Positions 1-14,700 of a DNA stretch of 64,000 nt are shown one piece after another. Origin of the DNA: Mesocentrotus franciscanus. Lineage: Eukaryota > Echinodermata > Echinoidea > Camarodonta > Strongylocentrotidae. Position 1 is the stretch's first letter. Every line of letters begins with the position of its first letter. The translations under genes and the position numbers were made by a program. The notes below the pieces were generated by a model that ran no database searches, was not told the DNA's origin, and was given only the letters and a program-made list of their open reading frames with translations. The stretch lies in assembly GCA_037976565.1 (NCBI GenBank), contig CP137683.1, positions 7,418,321 through 7,482,320 of the forward strand, given 5' to 3'.

Positions 1-762
1 ATCCACCACTGTGAGAGGGCACATGTAACCCCCCCCCTTTTTTTGTGTGTGTGCTTCTGCCCTCCTCCCCCCTGGACAGGCAGTCTTAGATCTGCGACTA
101 TCAGCAATCTCATATCAATGTGTCCAATGAGCTCACCTTACAAAATGTACCATACTTTTAATGCACATCAACAATACATAGTTGCACAAAATTACAAAAT
201 GTACTGAAAATGTCCAGATTCTTAAAAATGTTTATGTTTCTAATAAAACTCCATTAACTTATTGTGTACAATTAAAAACAGAATGCGATCAGGTAACCTG
301 TACATCTTCAAGGACAAAATAACCTTGAAAATCTCTAGTATATTCATGACGTTTTATACACAATTCGATCTTCTCCCATGGAGATATATAATCAATATGA
401 ATCTTCACGTGGAAACAAAGCCTGGGTAGAGTGGTGTGTCTGTAATTAGACATCTTAGAACCATATGAATCACAGTTTTATCAAACTGCAATACACAAAT
501 ATACATTGCAAAGGTCATTGGGGTTTTACTCTAGATGTCCACAAGATTATAACCAAAATAGACATCCTTAATACAGCCCTTGAGCATTTAACATGAATAA
601 ACAAGCATCTAACTTTAGATGCTTAAAGAGAAGTCATTATTGGATGAGAATGAGGCTTTCTAAAAGGAGCAAAGGAGAACCTAGGGTAAAACAAAAACCC
701 AAAGGTAAATGAACAAAGGGAGAACTACATGTACATTAATGGATAGGTAAATACAAAGTGAG

Positions 763-1022
763 AGATGGAGGGAAGAGAGAGAGAGAGAGAGAGGCAGACT
801 GACTGAGACAGAGAAAAGGGAGAGATGGAGGGAAGAGAGAGAGAGAGAGAGAGAGAGGCAGACTGACTGAGACAGAGAAAAGGGAGAGATATAGAGAGAG
901 AGAGAGAGAAAGAGAGAGGCAAACTCACTGAGACAGAGAAAAGGGAGAGAGATATATATATATAGAGAGAGAGAGAGAGGCAGACTCACTGAGACAGAGA
1001 AAAGGGAGAGAGAAATATATAC

Positions 1023-1055
<33 letters not shown>

Positions 1056-1142
1056 CTGACTGAGACAGAGAAAAGGGAGAGAGAGAGATATATATATAGA
1101 GAGAGAGAGAGAGGCAGACTCACTGAGACAGAGAAAAGGGAG

Positions 1143-1189
<47 letters not shown>

Positions 1190-1217
1190 CAGACTGACTG
1201 AGACAGAGAAAAGGGAG

Positions 1218-1260
<43 letters not shown>
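763..1260. repeat. GA-rich minisatellite
   Basis: About seven units of 60-70 bp, each a (GA)n run followed by GGCAGACTGACTGAGACAGA and GAAAAGGGAGA, some with an ATATATATA insert. ORFs here are only Ser/Leu simple-sequence shadows. Confidence 0.95.
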
Positions 1261-1266
<6 letters not shown>

Positions 1267-1283
1267 AAAAAAATTTGAAGACC

Positions 1284-1440
1284 TGGGCCCTGTCTTATAA
1301 AGAGTTGATATTAATCACAACTTATTAGTGATTGATTGCAACTATGTACAAAGAGATAGGAGACTCCAAACTTGCGATTGATTGGAGGACTTGCTATAAT
1401 TTGGATCAATCGTAACTCTTTATTTATAAGAGGGGGCCCT
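1284..1440. mobile_element. MITE with GGGCCCTGTCTTATAAAGAG terminal inverted repeats
   Basis: The left end GGGCCCTGTCTTATAAAGAG and right end CTTTATTTATAAGAGGGGGC are inverted repeats about 25 nt long; the inside carries GATTGATT motifs. A related copy is at 25701-25876. Non-autonomous DNA element by structure; superfamily not determined. Confidence 0.75.
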
Positions 1441-1876
1441 GGACAGAGAATGACATAACTTTTTCAAGCAATTTAATAGCAATTGTAATTGAACACAGGG
1501 TTTGATTTTCTTTTGCCTTGAGGAAACCAAGTAACTCTCTGTCTGTTACCACTACATTACAAGTGTAAGATTCAGTGCAATTCACACTAATAAATCATAT
1601 TAGTGCTCTGTTCTTTAAAGAAAAAAACTCATTGTTCATATCACAGATCCTTAAAACAAAATCTAAACAAAGTTCTTTCAAATTAATATGTTTTCATGAA
1701 ATTGAAGATTGTGTGGCCTTATCAAAGCTTCCAGAAACACACATTTTCAGCCCCGCCCCCAATCTCCTCTATCCCTCTCTTTCCCTTATTTTGCCATTTG
1801 TGTTGGAATGTGAGTGCAATGCTCCTCCCACCTCCCTCCTCTTTGCAGCTACGCCACTGATCGTATAGACACCTAC

Positions 1877-1947
1877 CATGGCTGTGAGTTCCTGTATCCT
1901 CTGCTTGGCTTCATCATTGGTCAATGAACTATTCAACATAGCGATTT
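1877..1947 (-). CDS. PSMC3IP: PSMC3IP exon 5 (last one seen)
   Basis: Encodes EIAMLNSSLTNDEAKQRIQE then LTAM, ending in phase 0 at GTAGGT. It aligns to human ELKELSSALTTPEMQKEIQEL. Further exons must lie beyond position 1. Confidence 0.85.
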
Positions 1948-3755
1948 CTGAACGGGAGAGAAAAACATTAACAAATTTATGGTAATGTCTATTATACCTC
2001 AGTCACACCGACGAAACAGACACCAGACCGACAACAGGCCAAACAAACAATTACATTACCACAAATGGCCTAAAATTGGTCGGTTTTGATTCGGTGTGGA
2101 GTCAGTTCATTCAAATGGGCAATGATTTCATGTATTTATACAAACTTCCAAATAAAACTGACCATCAGAGTCTTTGAACATGAACATCACAGTACCCTAG
2201 CTGATCCTCACAGTATCCCCTGTGACCTTTGCAGTTTTCCATTTAATCCCTGTCTAAAATTAATCCCCTCTCTTTTATAAGTCATAATCACATTAATAAA
2301 CATTACAATTGCCAATTACAGATCACTGTAGTTTCAATCAAAACAACACTGATCGTTCATTCTCATTACTGTGCTAGTAAATTAAAGCTCCACCCTTTTG
2401 TTGTTGAAATATGAAGACAAAGATAAGTCCTTCTGAATAATTTCATACCTTACCAAAGTGCACTAGCCGTTGACTTGGTTTTGAACCCAGGACCTACTAA
2501 TTACGAGACCACTGCTCTACCACTGAGCCATCGTGCCTCTATTGTTATTACCTTTCTCCAGTTGTTTGCATTTTGTCCTAGAAGTCTCTAAACTTGCTGT
2601 CAATTCAGTGATCTTGGTGTCCATGTCTTTCAATTCCTTCTCATCTACACTTGGAAATTGGCTCTAAATAAGAAGGGAAAAAAAGAAATATAATGCAAAT
2701 ACATCAAAATTGATCAGACGCCTCAACAATTAAACATCTCTATATTAATTGCGAAAATCTGATACTAATCCTGCAGGCAAACAACAATCTGTTATTCAAT
2801 ATTCATGATTTCGAACAGCTGTGGAGCATTCAGCAAATTTTAGTCACCTGGTTGCAATGTACGTCCTTATTCAATTGATACCAAGTGAGAGCTCATTTGG
2901 AAGTTTCATCACTAAACAACAATGCAGAACCATGTATTCTGAATCTTGCCATGTTTATAACTTTAGCCAATAATGACCAGGCTTTCTGCTATAACCTAGC
3001 TATTAACTCTTCTCAAACCAACCAAGCAGTTCATATTAGTTCATATACTTAAACTTTCAAACTTTTCAAATACCAGTATTCACCCATTAAACCAGTTTTC
3101 TGTATACCGTACTTGAAACCATGCAACTTTTCTAAAATTGACTGATCAGGATATTCCTCTTTAAACTCAAACAATAATTGCAAAATATTGAACAAGGGTG
3201 TTTCTATCTCCATCAAAATTACATAGAATAGCCAATTTTATGCAACAATTCTCAACTCAATATTAAAGTACCGTAAGATAATTTACCTGATCAGCTACAT
3301 AGACTTTCTGCTTTCCATACACCTTCTCTGTAATCTTGCCATCTTTGGCTAGGTCTTCAAGGCATCTTACAATGAGCTGAGAGGAGAAGGATTGAAGAGA
3401 AGGTACTAATTTTTATTACAGATAGCAATATAGTCCTGTTTTGGTCCAGTGGATAAGTCTCCGGATTTTGAACCACAAGGTACAGGGTTTGAATTCTTGC
3501 CACAGTACTAATGTCCTTTGGCAAGACCTTAATCTACATTTGCCACACTCCACCCTGGAGAGGTAAATGGGTACCTGATAGAATTATTCCTTGAAGTACA
3601 CTGTGTGCTGCTGCAGCTATAGTATAGCTTGGGTAATAATGCTCTTTGGAAGCGCATAGGAACGTCGGAATGTGATAAGTGCTTTACAAGGACAGAATAT
3701 CATCATCATCATCATCCTCATCATCATCCTCATCAGCAGCAGCAGCAGCAGCATC

Positions 3756-3787
<32 letters not shown>

Positions 3788-3857
3788 CATCATCATCACC
3801 ATCATCACCATCATCATCATCATCATCATCACCATCATCATCATCACCATCATCACC

Positions 3858-3889
<32 letters not shown>

Positions 3890-3952
3890 CATCACCACCA
3901 CCATCATCATCATCATCATCATCACCATTATCATCATCATCATCATCACCCC

Positions 3953-3987
<35 letters not shown>

Positions 3988-5379
3988 CCATCATATTATA
4001 GATATCATAAAAGAACAGGTATGGAGTCACATAATATATTATGAAGGTTATGAACAGATGTATCACATGGACTAAAGAGAAACATGAAGATAAAAAGCGG
4101 CATAGTTTAGTTACATGATATAAATACATAAATCTGCTTCTATTATGACCATGTTTACATAGCAACCCCCAATAAGATATCCGTCAGGATTAAGACAGAA
4201 CTCCTCCTATACTTACAGGAACTGACCACAAAGCAACACCTTTCCTCAATGACAGTGTCCCATGTGACTTAACTCTATAACCAGGCAAAAGCCTGATCAG
4301 GAAATTAACTAATTATAATTAGCAACAAGGGCCTATACATCTGCAACCGCATAAGGAGGCCTGTTAAAGGTTACGTGTATGTATAGTTTTGGTAAGCCCT
4401 CAAAATCTTTTTGTCAGATTTCTTTCCTTTTTTACTAGAAATACTAAGAATCTGTGAAGTTCTCTTCCTCCTCAAGTGGAATATCAAACAAATGAGAGGC
4501 ATTAACATTCTTGGGTGGGGAGTCGTTTTTTTTTAAATTTCAAATATTCACACCCTTATTCAGCATAAATTATGGATGGGAAATCATATGAATCTCGCAA
4601 ATGTGTTTTTTTATGCAAGGAGAACAAACATCGTAGGACAAACATATTTAACACGTTTCATGCCAATTTTCTTTTTGCTACAAAATCTGTACGTGAGCTT
4701 TTGCACTGCTTCAAGACATGAACTTTTCAAACTAAGGTGCATCCACAAGCTTGTAATTATTGGGCATGCAGCAACATCAAAATTTCAATGACATCCCTGA
4801 GGAGCCTATTCATTTATGCTGTAGATAGAGGACTTCCTTGAATGTATATATTTAGCTGACCATGCTCCTCTGGCATGTAGTTCTAAGAACTTGTTTGATA
4901 ACAGAGAAGACGTGCCTCACATTAGTCAACATTGTCCTCAAAATAAGCGTTATGTTTTAAATACCCTGATCAAAGAAATGTGTATACCTATTCGGAATCA
5001 CAAAGTTATCTAAATGCAAAATCCATATTGTATAATATTTTGAATTTCTAGATTACCGTATCTCTTTCTTAAAATGTTTGAGAGCTTTGGTTCTTAAATC
5101 TTAACTGACTGCTCTCCGTCTTATTGATGATACCAGTAGGTCCACAATTTAAACGGGAAAAAAATTGTTGGGAGGGACTCAGCGGAGTAGTATGGGACCA
5201 TATATTGATGGGGCACCAGCATCATTGGTCTTACTGAGTGGATGAAATTCGAAAATTAAAGGCCTCTACTAGGGGAGGCTGTGAGCCCAGACCAAATTCT
5301 ATTAAATAAAAAGTTTTATAGAAGAGTCATATCATCTTCTTTTCACATTCCTTTTCCTCCTCTCTTTCCTGCCTTGTTT

Positions 5380-5410
<31 letters not shown>

Positions 5411-5759
5411 TTTCACCATCTGATCCCCTCCCTGGCTCAGATGGCTACACCATGAGAGGGACTCGTAGACATTCCCTTTGATGAACAATATGATGCAGTA
5501 TGTGGGAGCTAGTTGTCATTTCAGAAGTTGAAGGGCATCTTGACTTGTTGGCTTATGGCTTGTGATTGTGGCTTACAATGTTTTGATGGGATATGGCAAC
5601 AGTCCAAGCATTAAAATAGGACAAAGGAGGTTTGATCAAAGATTTCTGGAGGACATGCCTAGAATTTTAGCAATATCACTCATTTTGTTTAAAGTAGGGA
5701 CATGTAACTTAAAGTAAATTATAGACCTAAATCTGTATGAGAGAGTGAGAGTGGGGGAC

Positions 5760-5792
<33 letters not shown>

Positions 5793-8700
5793 AAGAGAGA
5801 GAGAGAAAGAGAGAGAGAGAGACTGGGAGAGAGAGAGAGAGAGATATTGAGAGAGAGAGGGGGTTAGGGAGGGAGAGATTAAAGACATTTAGAGTTAAGG
5901 GGATGAAGAAAGAAGAGTCAAAGAGAGACAGAGTGAGGACAGGAATGAAAAAAGAAAGGGAATGAGAGAGAGGAAAACAAAAAAAGTTCCATACGACAAA
6001 ATGAAATACAATAAAATCATCTGTTAGTACAGTGTGCTGTTCTGTAGTAAAACCCAATTTATATTAAAACTTCCTCTTGAAAAAACACCATGTCACGATC
6101 AATTTCAAAGCGAAAACAAACGCCAATCATGTCTCTGTGATGCTCTGTTTCTGGCAGAGCATCACAGCCGACTTCAGCTTTAAGTCCATATGAATCAGCA
6201 CCCAAATACAGCCACAACATGATGGAAAGCTGTCAGCTACAAAAGCATGGAAGTATTTCGGTCTGATCAATGGCGACAGTCCAAGCAGATGAGAAGTTCT
6301 GACTGGGAGTATACATTGTATATTCTGCCTTGTCATGTACAGCTGGGTTTTCGTTCCACCCTTAGTTGGACAACTTATAATGATATTATAAGAGTGGGCC
6401 GTGAAAACTGTGAGGCATGATACCAGGTTTACATGTACAGTCAAACCTGCTTTAGTGACCACCTGTATACAAAGACCACCTGTCTACAAAGACCACATTT
6501 TTTGTTTCCCTTGAAAATAGTTTCTCATTGAAACATGTACTAAAGAAACCCGTTTACAAAGACCACCTGTCTACAAAGACCACATTTTTTGTTTCCCTTG
6601 GGTGGTCGCTATAGACAGGTTTGACTGTACATGTAATTTATGAAATGTTGTCAGATCGATAGATGCATTCATTCATTCTAAATGCACATAGGCAAGTCCA
6701 AGGTGTTTCTCCCCCACTTTATTAAACTACTTTTTAAAAATAAAAATCTAATTAAAGATTTCAGTAACGTGATGGTTGTATCACATTTTGTTGTTGATTG
6801 ATTCGAATTTATTCCATTTTTTATATCAAGTGTTTGCACAATAAAGAACATAGTTGACAAAGTAAGTTCAAAAATTATGAAATGAAACAGGAACCTACTG
6901 GAAAGCATAGCTTGTTTTTTGTACGTTCTCAAGAATAAATATAATATGAACATTATTTTCATAAATCATTTTAAAGTGTCATTGATAGTACTACTACAGG
7001 ATGATCAAAAAAAAATCAAGGAAATTACATTTGCAATGGTATTTTTTTCAAGGATTTTTCATCATGTTTGGTAACAGATGGCACCTTGTTCTTGCCCACA
7101 TCTGTCTCTGTTTCTTATTCACAACTACTCAAACATTTACAGGAACTAGGACCTCGTAAAGATTGGTCTAATTTTTCACAAAGTATCATGATCTTTAAAC
7201 GAAAAGAATTTTTATAAATTTTTTGCTCAATACCCACTATACATTTCATAAGGTGCTTGAGCTTGAAATATTTAATACTTTAATACATTTTTAATTTATT
7301 AGTTTCCAAAATTACGCTTTACATCATATACATGTATGATGTAGTGCATTAAAAAAAAAACATAAGCACTGCATGAAAATTGCAAGTTCATTTAAAGGAC
7401 ATTAATGTGCATAATGTGTTTGCTCGTCATGCACAGCACTATAAATTCCTCCTGGGTTTTAACATCAAACCACAGGTACGTCACTATGAGCATTGACCTA
7501 CAGTGTAATGTAAGTTCATTCGAAGGACATGATGTGCAGGATGTGCTCTAATTGTCATGCAAATAAGTTGACATCGCAGGACCTGAATTCTTTCTAGAAT
7601 TTGATGTAAAACCACAGCTAGGTACTGCACGAACAATTTTCTAATTGCAAATTCATTTAAAGGACATTAATGTTTCGCAGAATGTGCTAGTCATGTTCTC
7701 GAAATACCTCCTGGGTATGAACATCTAAGTCAAACCACAGGTAACGTCACAGGCACTGATCTCGTGTAAGTTCAGTCAAAGGACATTAATGTGCCAAATA
7801 TGCATGTCATTGACATGAAGGATATATAATCACAGACCAGAACGTGTCGTTCATAACTGGACTGTAGTAATAAGTGGTGAGGCAGGGGTGCCAAGACCAT
7901 TTAGATTCCCAATTATTCAAGAACAAGATAAGTCATGTTAAATTTTTAATGGTTTGCTAAAAGCAGGCCAATCTAATTTAGTCCAACTGAAGAAGAATTT
8001 TTTTTTAGCATAATCATTTATATATTTAAGTCAGGAGAGCCTTTCCTTCATTATGGGGACAGGAAATACATTTTAGGATTTACATTTTTTGTAACAATGT
8101 GGAAATTTTAGATATTGCAAAATAATTTTGTTTTTCATATTGTCAAGCCCCCCATTCCTCCTCCTAAAAAAAAGGAAGAAGAAAACACCAGTTGATTGAG
8201 TTACACATACTTAATGTAGAGATGAGAAAGAGAGAGAGAGAATGACAAAGAGGAACAGTCAAAAAGAGAAAGGGGCACACATAAATATAACACACTCACA
8301 CCCACCCACACCTTTGCAACCAAAAGAGAGAATGAAAGAGGCACACACAAATATATACACTCACACCCACCCACCCACACCTTTGCACAACCAAAAGAGA
8401 GAATGAAAGAGGCCACACAAATACACCCACACCCAGCCATCCACCCACACATTTGCACAACCAAAGAAAAATGAAAGAGGCACACACAAATATAACACTC
8501 ACACACATGCCTTGGCACACCCACGAGAGAATGAAATGGGCACACACAAAAATATAACACACTCACACCCACCCACCCACACCTTTGCAAACAAAAGAGA
8601 AAATGAAAGAGGCACACACAAATATATACACTCACACCCACCCACCCACCCACACCTTTGCACAACCAAGAGAGAATGAAAGAGGCACACACAAATATAT

Positions 8701-11700
8701 ACACTCACACCCACCCACCCACACCTTCGCACAACCAAAAGAGAGAATGAAAGAGGCCACACAAAGATATACACTTACACCCACCCACCCACACCTTTGC
8801 ACAACCAAAAGAGAATGTAATAGTAAGAGACAGAAATATAACGCACTCACACCCACACACACATACCTTTGCACAACCAAAAGAGAATGTAATAGTAAGA
8901 GACAGATAGACAAAGCAACAGAGAATGAGACAGACAGAGAGACAATTAGTCAGACAGAAATAGATTAAGGGCAAAGACCTCTGTTTTAATTTGACCACAG
9001 CAATTCAAAGTCCTTTCCCACCTGTTTTGTCCAACAATTAGCATCCTTGACCCTAACACTGTTTTTTTTTATAACTGGGCGTGGCCTAAACTTGACGATA
9101 AACTGATGTTGTTCTTTTGGGACAGCAACAATTAAGGTCTACTCCAACATCACCAAAAATGATAATAACTACATTTAAGGGTGGGCCAGATCATTACAAT
9201 TAGCTGAATAATTCAGAGATAGAGTTAATTTATCTTAAACTGCTTTACAAAATATGTTTTTGCAGACAATTTTTCGCTGTGTTAAAAAGGAAAATTTTGA
9301 TTCTTGTATTTTCTGTTTTGCTATCTATGTGTGTTTGTAGTATATGTTTTAAGTTTTGTTGTAAGATCATTAAAGATTAAAGTTCAAATTCACTTTCAAC
9401 CATATGTAACATTTAATTTAAGTGTTATATTTCATCTCGAAAGTATAATCTACGAATATCATCTAGTTAATGCTGTACTGATAATGTGAAGAAGAAAAAA
9501 AAATCATGTTCAAGTACTCAAATAAATAAAATTGTTTTCCTTGCTTTCATATCTGGTCAAATATAGCTTTGAAAAGAATACTTCTAATGTAACAATGTTC
9601 AAAACTCCAAACTTACAACAATGAAATGTACATTTGAAATAGCTTCAAATAGACTTCTAAAAGCTCATTCCTCCTGTGGAAACCTGCCTCTATTTGGGGG
9701 TGATTCTACAATGCCTTTTCTATCACTTTCTCTGTCAACCTCTGGTAAAAATATTAACTCTATCAACACTGACACACGATAAACCAGTAACAAAATCAGA
9801 GGGTTTGCAGGGGAAGGAAACAAACTTTGTGGATCCAATAACAATTTGTTAGCACTTTGTAAAAATAGGAGAAAAAACATAATTCCATAAATGTCATCAA
9901 ATTCGCAGTCCTGGAGGCCATAAGAATGTAACACTCTTTATTTCCAGAATTGTATTTTTTGGTACAGGAAGTGGAGAATAGCGATGGTGACAGAGAGAAT
10001 GTCAAATAATTGACGAGGATTTGAAGGGAAATGTGTCCAGCTTGATTGATGGAATTTGAACTTGAACTCTGACATACAAACTGAGGAAAATGGTAGATAT
10101 TGTGTGTACATGTAATGTAGGGAAGACAAGTCTCTGATCCAAACGGTGACATTTAGATTTAGAGATACTTTATAATTTAATTTAATTTGAATCAACAATA
10201 TTTCATATATCAAATGCAGTAGACCCGGAGTAATAGACATTGCAATTTTACAGTGAAAATTTACATGTAAAAAGAAATGCGGCGGCTTTTCTGTGGCGGT
10301 TTCCTGCACCATATCTGAACGAGCATTTAAAGAAGAGAGGTAATTATGTAAACTTAAATTGTAAAGGGAAGGGAAAGGGGGGAAGTCATTTACACGACAC
10401 AAGAAGGTCAAACAGAAACATCTTATTGTCAGACTGTCACCATCCTAATAAATGTAATCAGAAGGCAATTACTTGGACCCCTTGGTTAATTTTCAGACAA
10501 TGCCCAACAAACCCTATTGATCCTGATATTTCAAAATAATACAAGCAAAAATCCTGACGAAGGGTGCAACAAAGAATTACCATTAAAAGCTTGTTCACAT
10601 ATGCCACGGTAAAATTAACTGCAACATATGTGAACAAACCTTAGAGGTACTATGTAATACTGCATGCCTGTTCCCACCCCTTCCCCCTCCAGAAAATAAA
10701 ATGAAAGGCAAGTTAAACAGAAACAAGTAGAAAGAATGGGAGAGTGGAAAGAAATATAAAAAGACGATACATGAACAACACCCTCCCACAGTCTTCCATC
10801 TCAGATAATTGCTCGCTTGCATGATTGCATCTCATCCTCCTACATACATGTATACTATAAAACATCCCCTTCCCTTAAAATTAAAAAAAATTAATAATAA
10901 TAATAAAAATACAAAAAAATTAATGAATAAATAAATAAATAAATAGATAAATAAATAAATAAATAAATAAATAAAAGAAACCAGTGCCCTCTCAAGTGAC
11001 ACCTATGCTATGCCACCATTAATTTTTAAGTATGTCATGTCAAATGGAATGGGAGGGAGGAACTGCTTCACGAAGGCCAGGCATTATAAACGTCACACTC
11101 TCACCATCATTATATCATTACAGGCCAATTACTCTGTAAGTTTTCAGACAATACCAACCATACCCTATCCTAATGTTTCGCAATCAAACCCTAGACAAAG
11201 ATACATGTAATAACGACTTTACAATAAAGGAACCATCGCTTGGATATTAATATGGAAGGAAACGGGCGAGACTGCTTCATGAAGGTCAGACATATGGTCA
11301 CCATGCATCTGTATATTATGTAACAATTAAATTCATCTACTGAAATGGTGACAGCCAGAAGGACATTAAACACAAATAACATAACACTGAGTTTATGCCC
11401 TTCTTGGTCTCAGGGATTCTCAGCATTGTATGGGTTAATTTCCAGACAATGCAGCAAATTCTATCTTAATGTTTTTAAAATCACACAATTATATTTAACA
11501 AAGGTTCTTGTACTATACCAAAAGTAAAAGGTACATATTAATCAACTAAACAAATAACTGAAGACAAATTAATTTGTGGTCATTTTACTGTGATGCCAGT
11601 TCTAAATAAACTGTAGTCAGATGTCATTGAGACTTAAATAAGTTTTTTTTTTTTAATGGAAATGTTTTACAGGAAACAGAGATATTCTGGAGATAATGAA

Positions 11701-14700
11701 CCTAATTTCCATTTATTTCATCCCCAAAAGACAAATTACTCAAATTGATTGTATGGCATCTGATAGTAGCTCATGATTATCCTATTGTCAAAATGTAAAT
11801 TTTTCCTAATTAATACAAAATCGTTCTCATTATCATTGCTTTCATTATGAATTGACTTTCAGGGAAATGGTAATTTTTAAAGACTTAAAAAAAAAGTTAC
11901 CTTTAAATATGGAGAATTTTAAGTTTACATTTCATCTGTTTGGACTTTGGAGCTATAGAATTAAGGGCGTTAGGCTTAGCTAATATACTTTAACACAGAG
12001 TTAACACTCTTCTGGCGCCGAAAGGGTGATTTAGAATATCTCACAGGCAACAATTATGTGAACACCTTACTCGACCTCTCTTGTAATATTTTACAGCCTC
12101 ATCATCCATTTCTGTTTTTCTTTCAAAATGAATCACCCTCCTACAACAAGAGTCATGAACAACCGTTCTAATCTTGCATGATCTCTGAAGCTCCTGTCAC
12201 CATGGCAACCACTAAGCAGTAGATCTGTGATTAATATTCCATTGTTTTTGTATCTAGGGATGGAACAACCTGTTAGCGTCCCAAAACAGCATTGTAAACA
12301 AGTGCCTCTTCCTCCAAAGTAGAGAGTACATGTATACAGTCACTTTCAACAATAAAATCAAATGCTCAAGAGATGGTGCTTCAGCTTTGAGAAATATTTT
12401 AATACTTTAATACATCAAGTGATAAGTGTTTCTCAAGAAATACTGCCAGTAAGCATTACACATCTTACGCAACAATGTGGTCCCATCAAAATAACTTAAA
12501 GCCTAAGTTTGACGGTAAAAATATCAAGATTCATAGAAATAATTGTACAGACAGAGGATAAGTAAAAAATAAGCGGAAAAGGGAAAATACATCTTTGGAA
12601 AGTGTATAAACAGTGTCAATAATACAACAATATAGTCCTGTTGCTATAATCACAACCATAAGAATTGTTACTTAATCCTCAAGTATCCTGTAGTGTAATC
12701 CTCATGCGTGGTGATCATCAGAAGCTACATATGTATTTATATATCTCATGACCAAGCAGTCACATGTCTAATTATGTCTAATTAATACAAGCATGAGTTC
12801 AATGTGAGTGAGCGAACAGAAATAGAGTTTTGCTAGTAATGGTCACTCTGGGACAATGCACTTTAAAGGTAGTGTATCCCTTTTCCAGCCATCATCAAAT
12901 TCTGTAGAACTTTGCCGGAATTATGAATATGTCACATTTGTCCTATCTGTCAAATTTAAACGTGTCCTAGTACCGGTATTCAAATTATGCAAGGAAACCC
13001 ATTTACTTTCTAGACTTCACTGTCAGACACTATTGAGTGACTGACTGACTTCATTTTTTCTTTGGTAATAACATACATAAAATGAGCTGTAAAGGGTACA
13101 TGACATTTGTACACATCAATAACCCATAGGCCACTTCTTGTAATGGCCAAAATTAAGCTGATTGAATCTTTGCTCAGCACAAAACTTACGATCATGCGGT
13201 ACAAGGATCTGAAAATAATAATAATAATATTCCACTTTTATATAGCGCTTAATACAATGTCTCTAAGCGCTTTACAGATATACATGTACTATCACCCCTG
13301 TCATTGGATTCAGTGCTTGCACGCACACACATAATTTTCAAAACGCGTAGCGAAAATTTCTAACGGTCGATATAATTCCACATAAAGGCAATTACCAGTT
13401 CTAATCTTTTCAAGGGAATTTTTAGTTTGTATTATCTCTTGTTTACTATAGGCTTCACACAAGTTTATATTTCCAGCCTGCAAATGGGACACACCACCTT
13501 CGGAGGTGTATGGTTGATGACGGAATAGGTCTGTTTCAGAAAATGGATCTGTAAAAAAAAAAGTTGTCTGTTTAGAGCCAGAAGAACTCTGTGTGAAATG
13601 ATATGTCTTAATGCCCTTCTAGCTCCAAACATATGATATATTCAATAATATACCTATCAAGGGAACAGGTGTGAGTTATTTTATTTCATTTTTTTTTAAA
13701 TTCTACATTGTAAGTACAAAATGGAGAAATAGGGAACTGACATATCAACCAGCTTACAGGTATGTATTTAATCAACAATTTAATTGCCAAGAATATTTTT
13801 TTTCTACATGTCAGAAATCAATCAAACACTAAACATTCTCCATCTGAATCATGAGATTACAAAAAAAAACTACTAAATAAGTGCACATTTTTCACTGAGT
13901 CTAGCTTATAGCCTACAGGAAGTGATCATACATGTATTTCATACCAAAGCACAAAGGAATTAAATCAATATACCGGTAGCATGTTCAGCACCTAAATGGC
14001 AATGATAATTCCGTGGCAAAAGGGAAGCGTCCAAAATGTGTCCTTCATGAAATAAAAACCTGTGGCTGTGTAGATACGTATAAAAGATGGACAAACTGAG
14101 AAAAGTTTATTTAGTTTATACTCAATGCACCGGACAGTTTAGAAAGCGTACATTAATTACACATTATAATTAATGCACCAAGTTTTTTTGCCAGATTTTT
14201 CATTGAAATCAGTTTCAGAAGGAAATTATGTGCAAATTAGACTTTCAGAGGAAAACAAAATAACTCAATTTGGTAAACAAGTACAGCCACTGCACTTGTC
14301 CAATAACTTGTACTTTTTCAATTATCTTTGACATGATGATATCACTCTCAATTAATTTGACTCTCATGTCTAAAAGTAGAAATTATCTAAGATATAGGGT
14401 GGTGTAAAACACACCGAGTCAAAGAGCAAATGAAAGTAAATACATGTATTAGCAATTTTGATGTAAAAAATTAAACTTAGTACATGTATGATAACTTAAA
14501 ATCATGGTGCTTGGGCCACAGTGTTTTCTACCTAATCTTGTAAAGATTGAAAGACGTGTTAGTCATAAATCGATACCTAGACCAGATCAATCACTCATGG
14601 CAGTCATACATATTTTGATTTCAACAAATTAAAAAATATTTTAATATGGATGTGAAAGACAGTGATAGCTTCTTTTAATAGTTTACAAGTGAGAAGAGTT

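Larger units (their letters stand above)
1..1876. other. PSMC3IP intron 5 (partial): no coding signal seen
   Basis: Minus-strand intron following exon 5. It holds the GA-rich minisatellite (763-1260) and one MITE (1284-1440). Nothing resembling the missing HOP2 C-terminal exons was found on the minus strand. Confidence 0.55.

Noticed and set aside
681..989. Ser/Leu-rich minus-strand ORFs
   Set aside because: Produced by the GA-rich minisatellite; they have no domain and merely follow the repeat period.
3617..4165. Long ORFs on both strands (poly-His, poly-Met, poly-Ser, poly-Ile)
   Set aside because: They are translations of the (ATC)n microsatellite, open in every frame, with no conserved flanking protein sequence.
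8201..8998. Overlapping Cys/Val/Trp-rich ORFs that look like membrane proteins
   Set aside because: They follow the 70-bp minisatellite exactly; open frames on both strands come from the repeat unit lacking stops.
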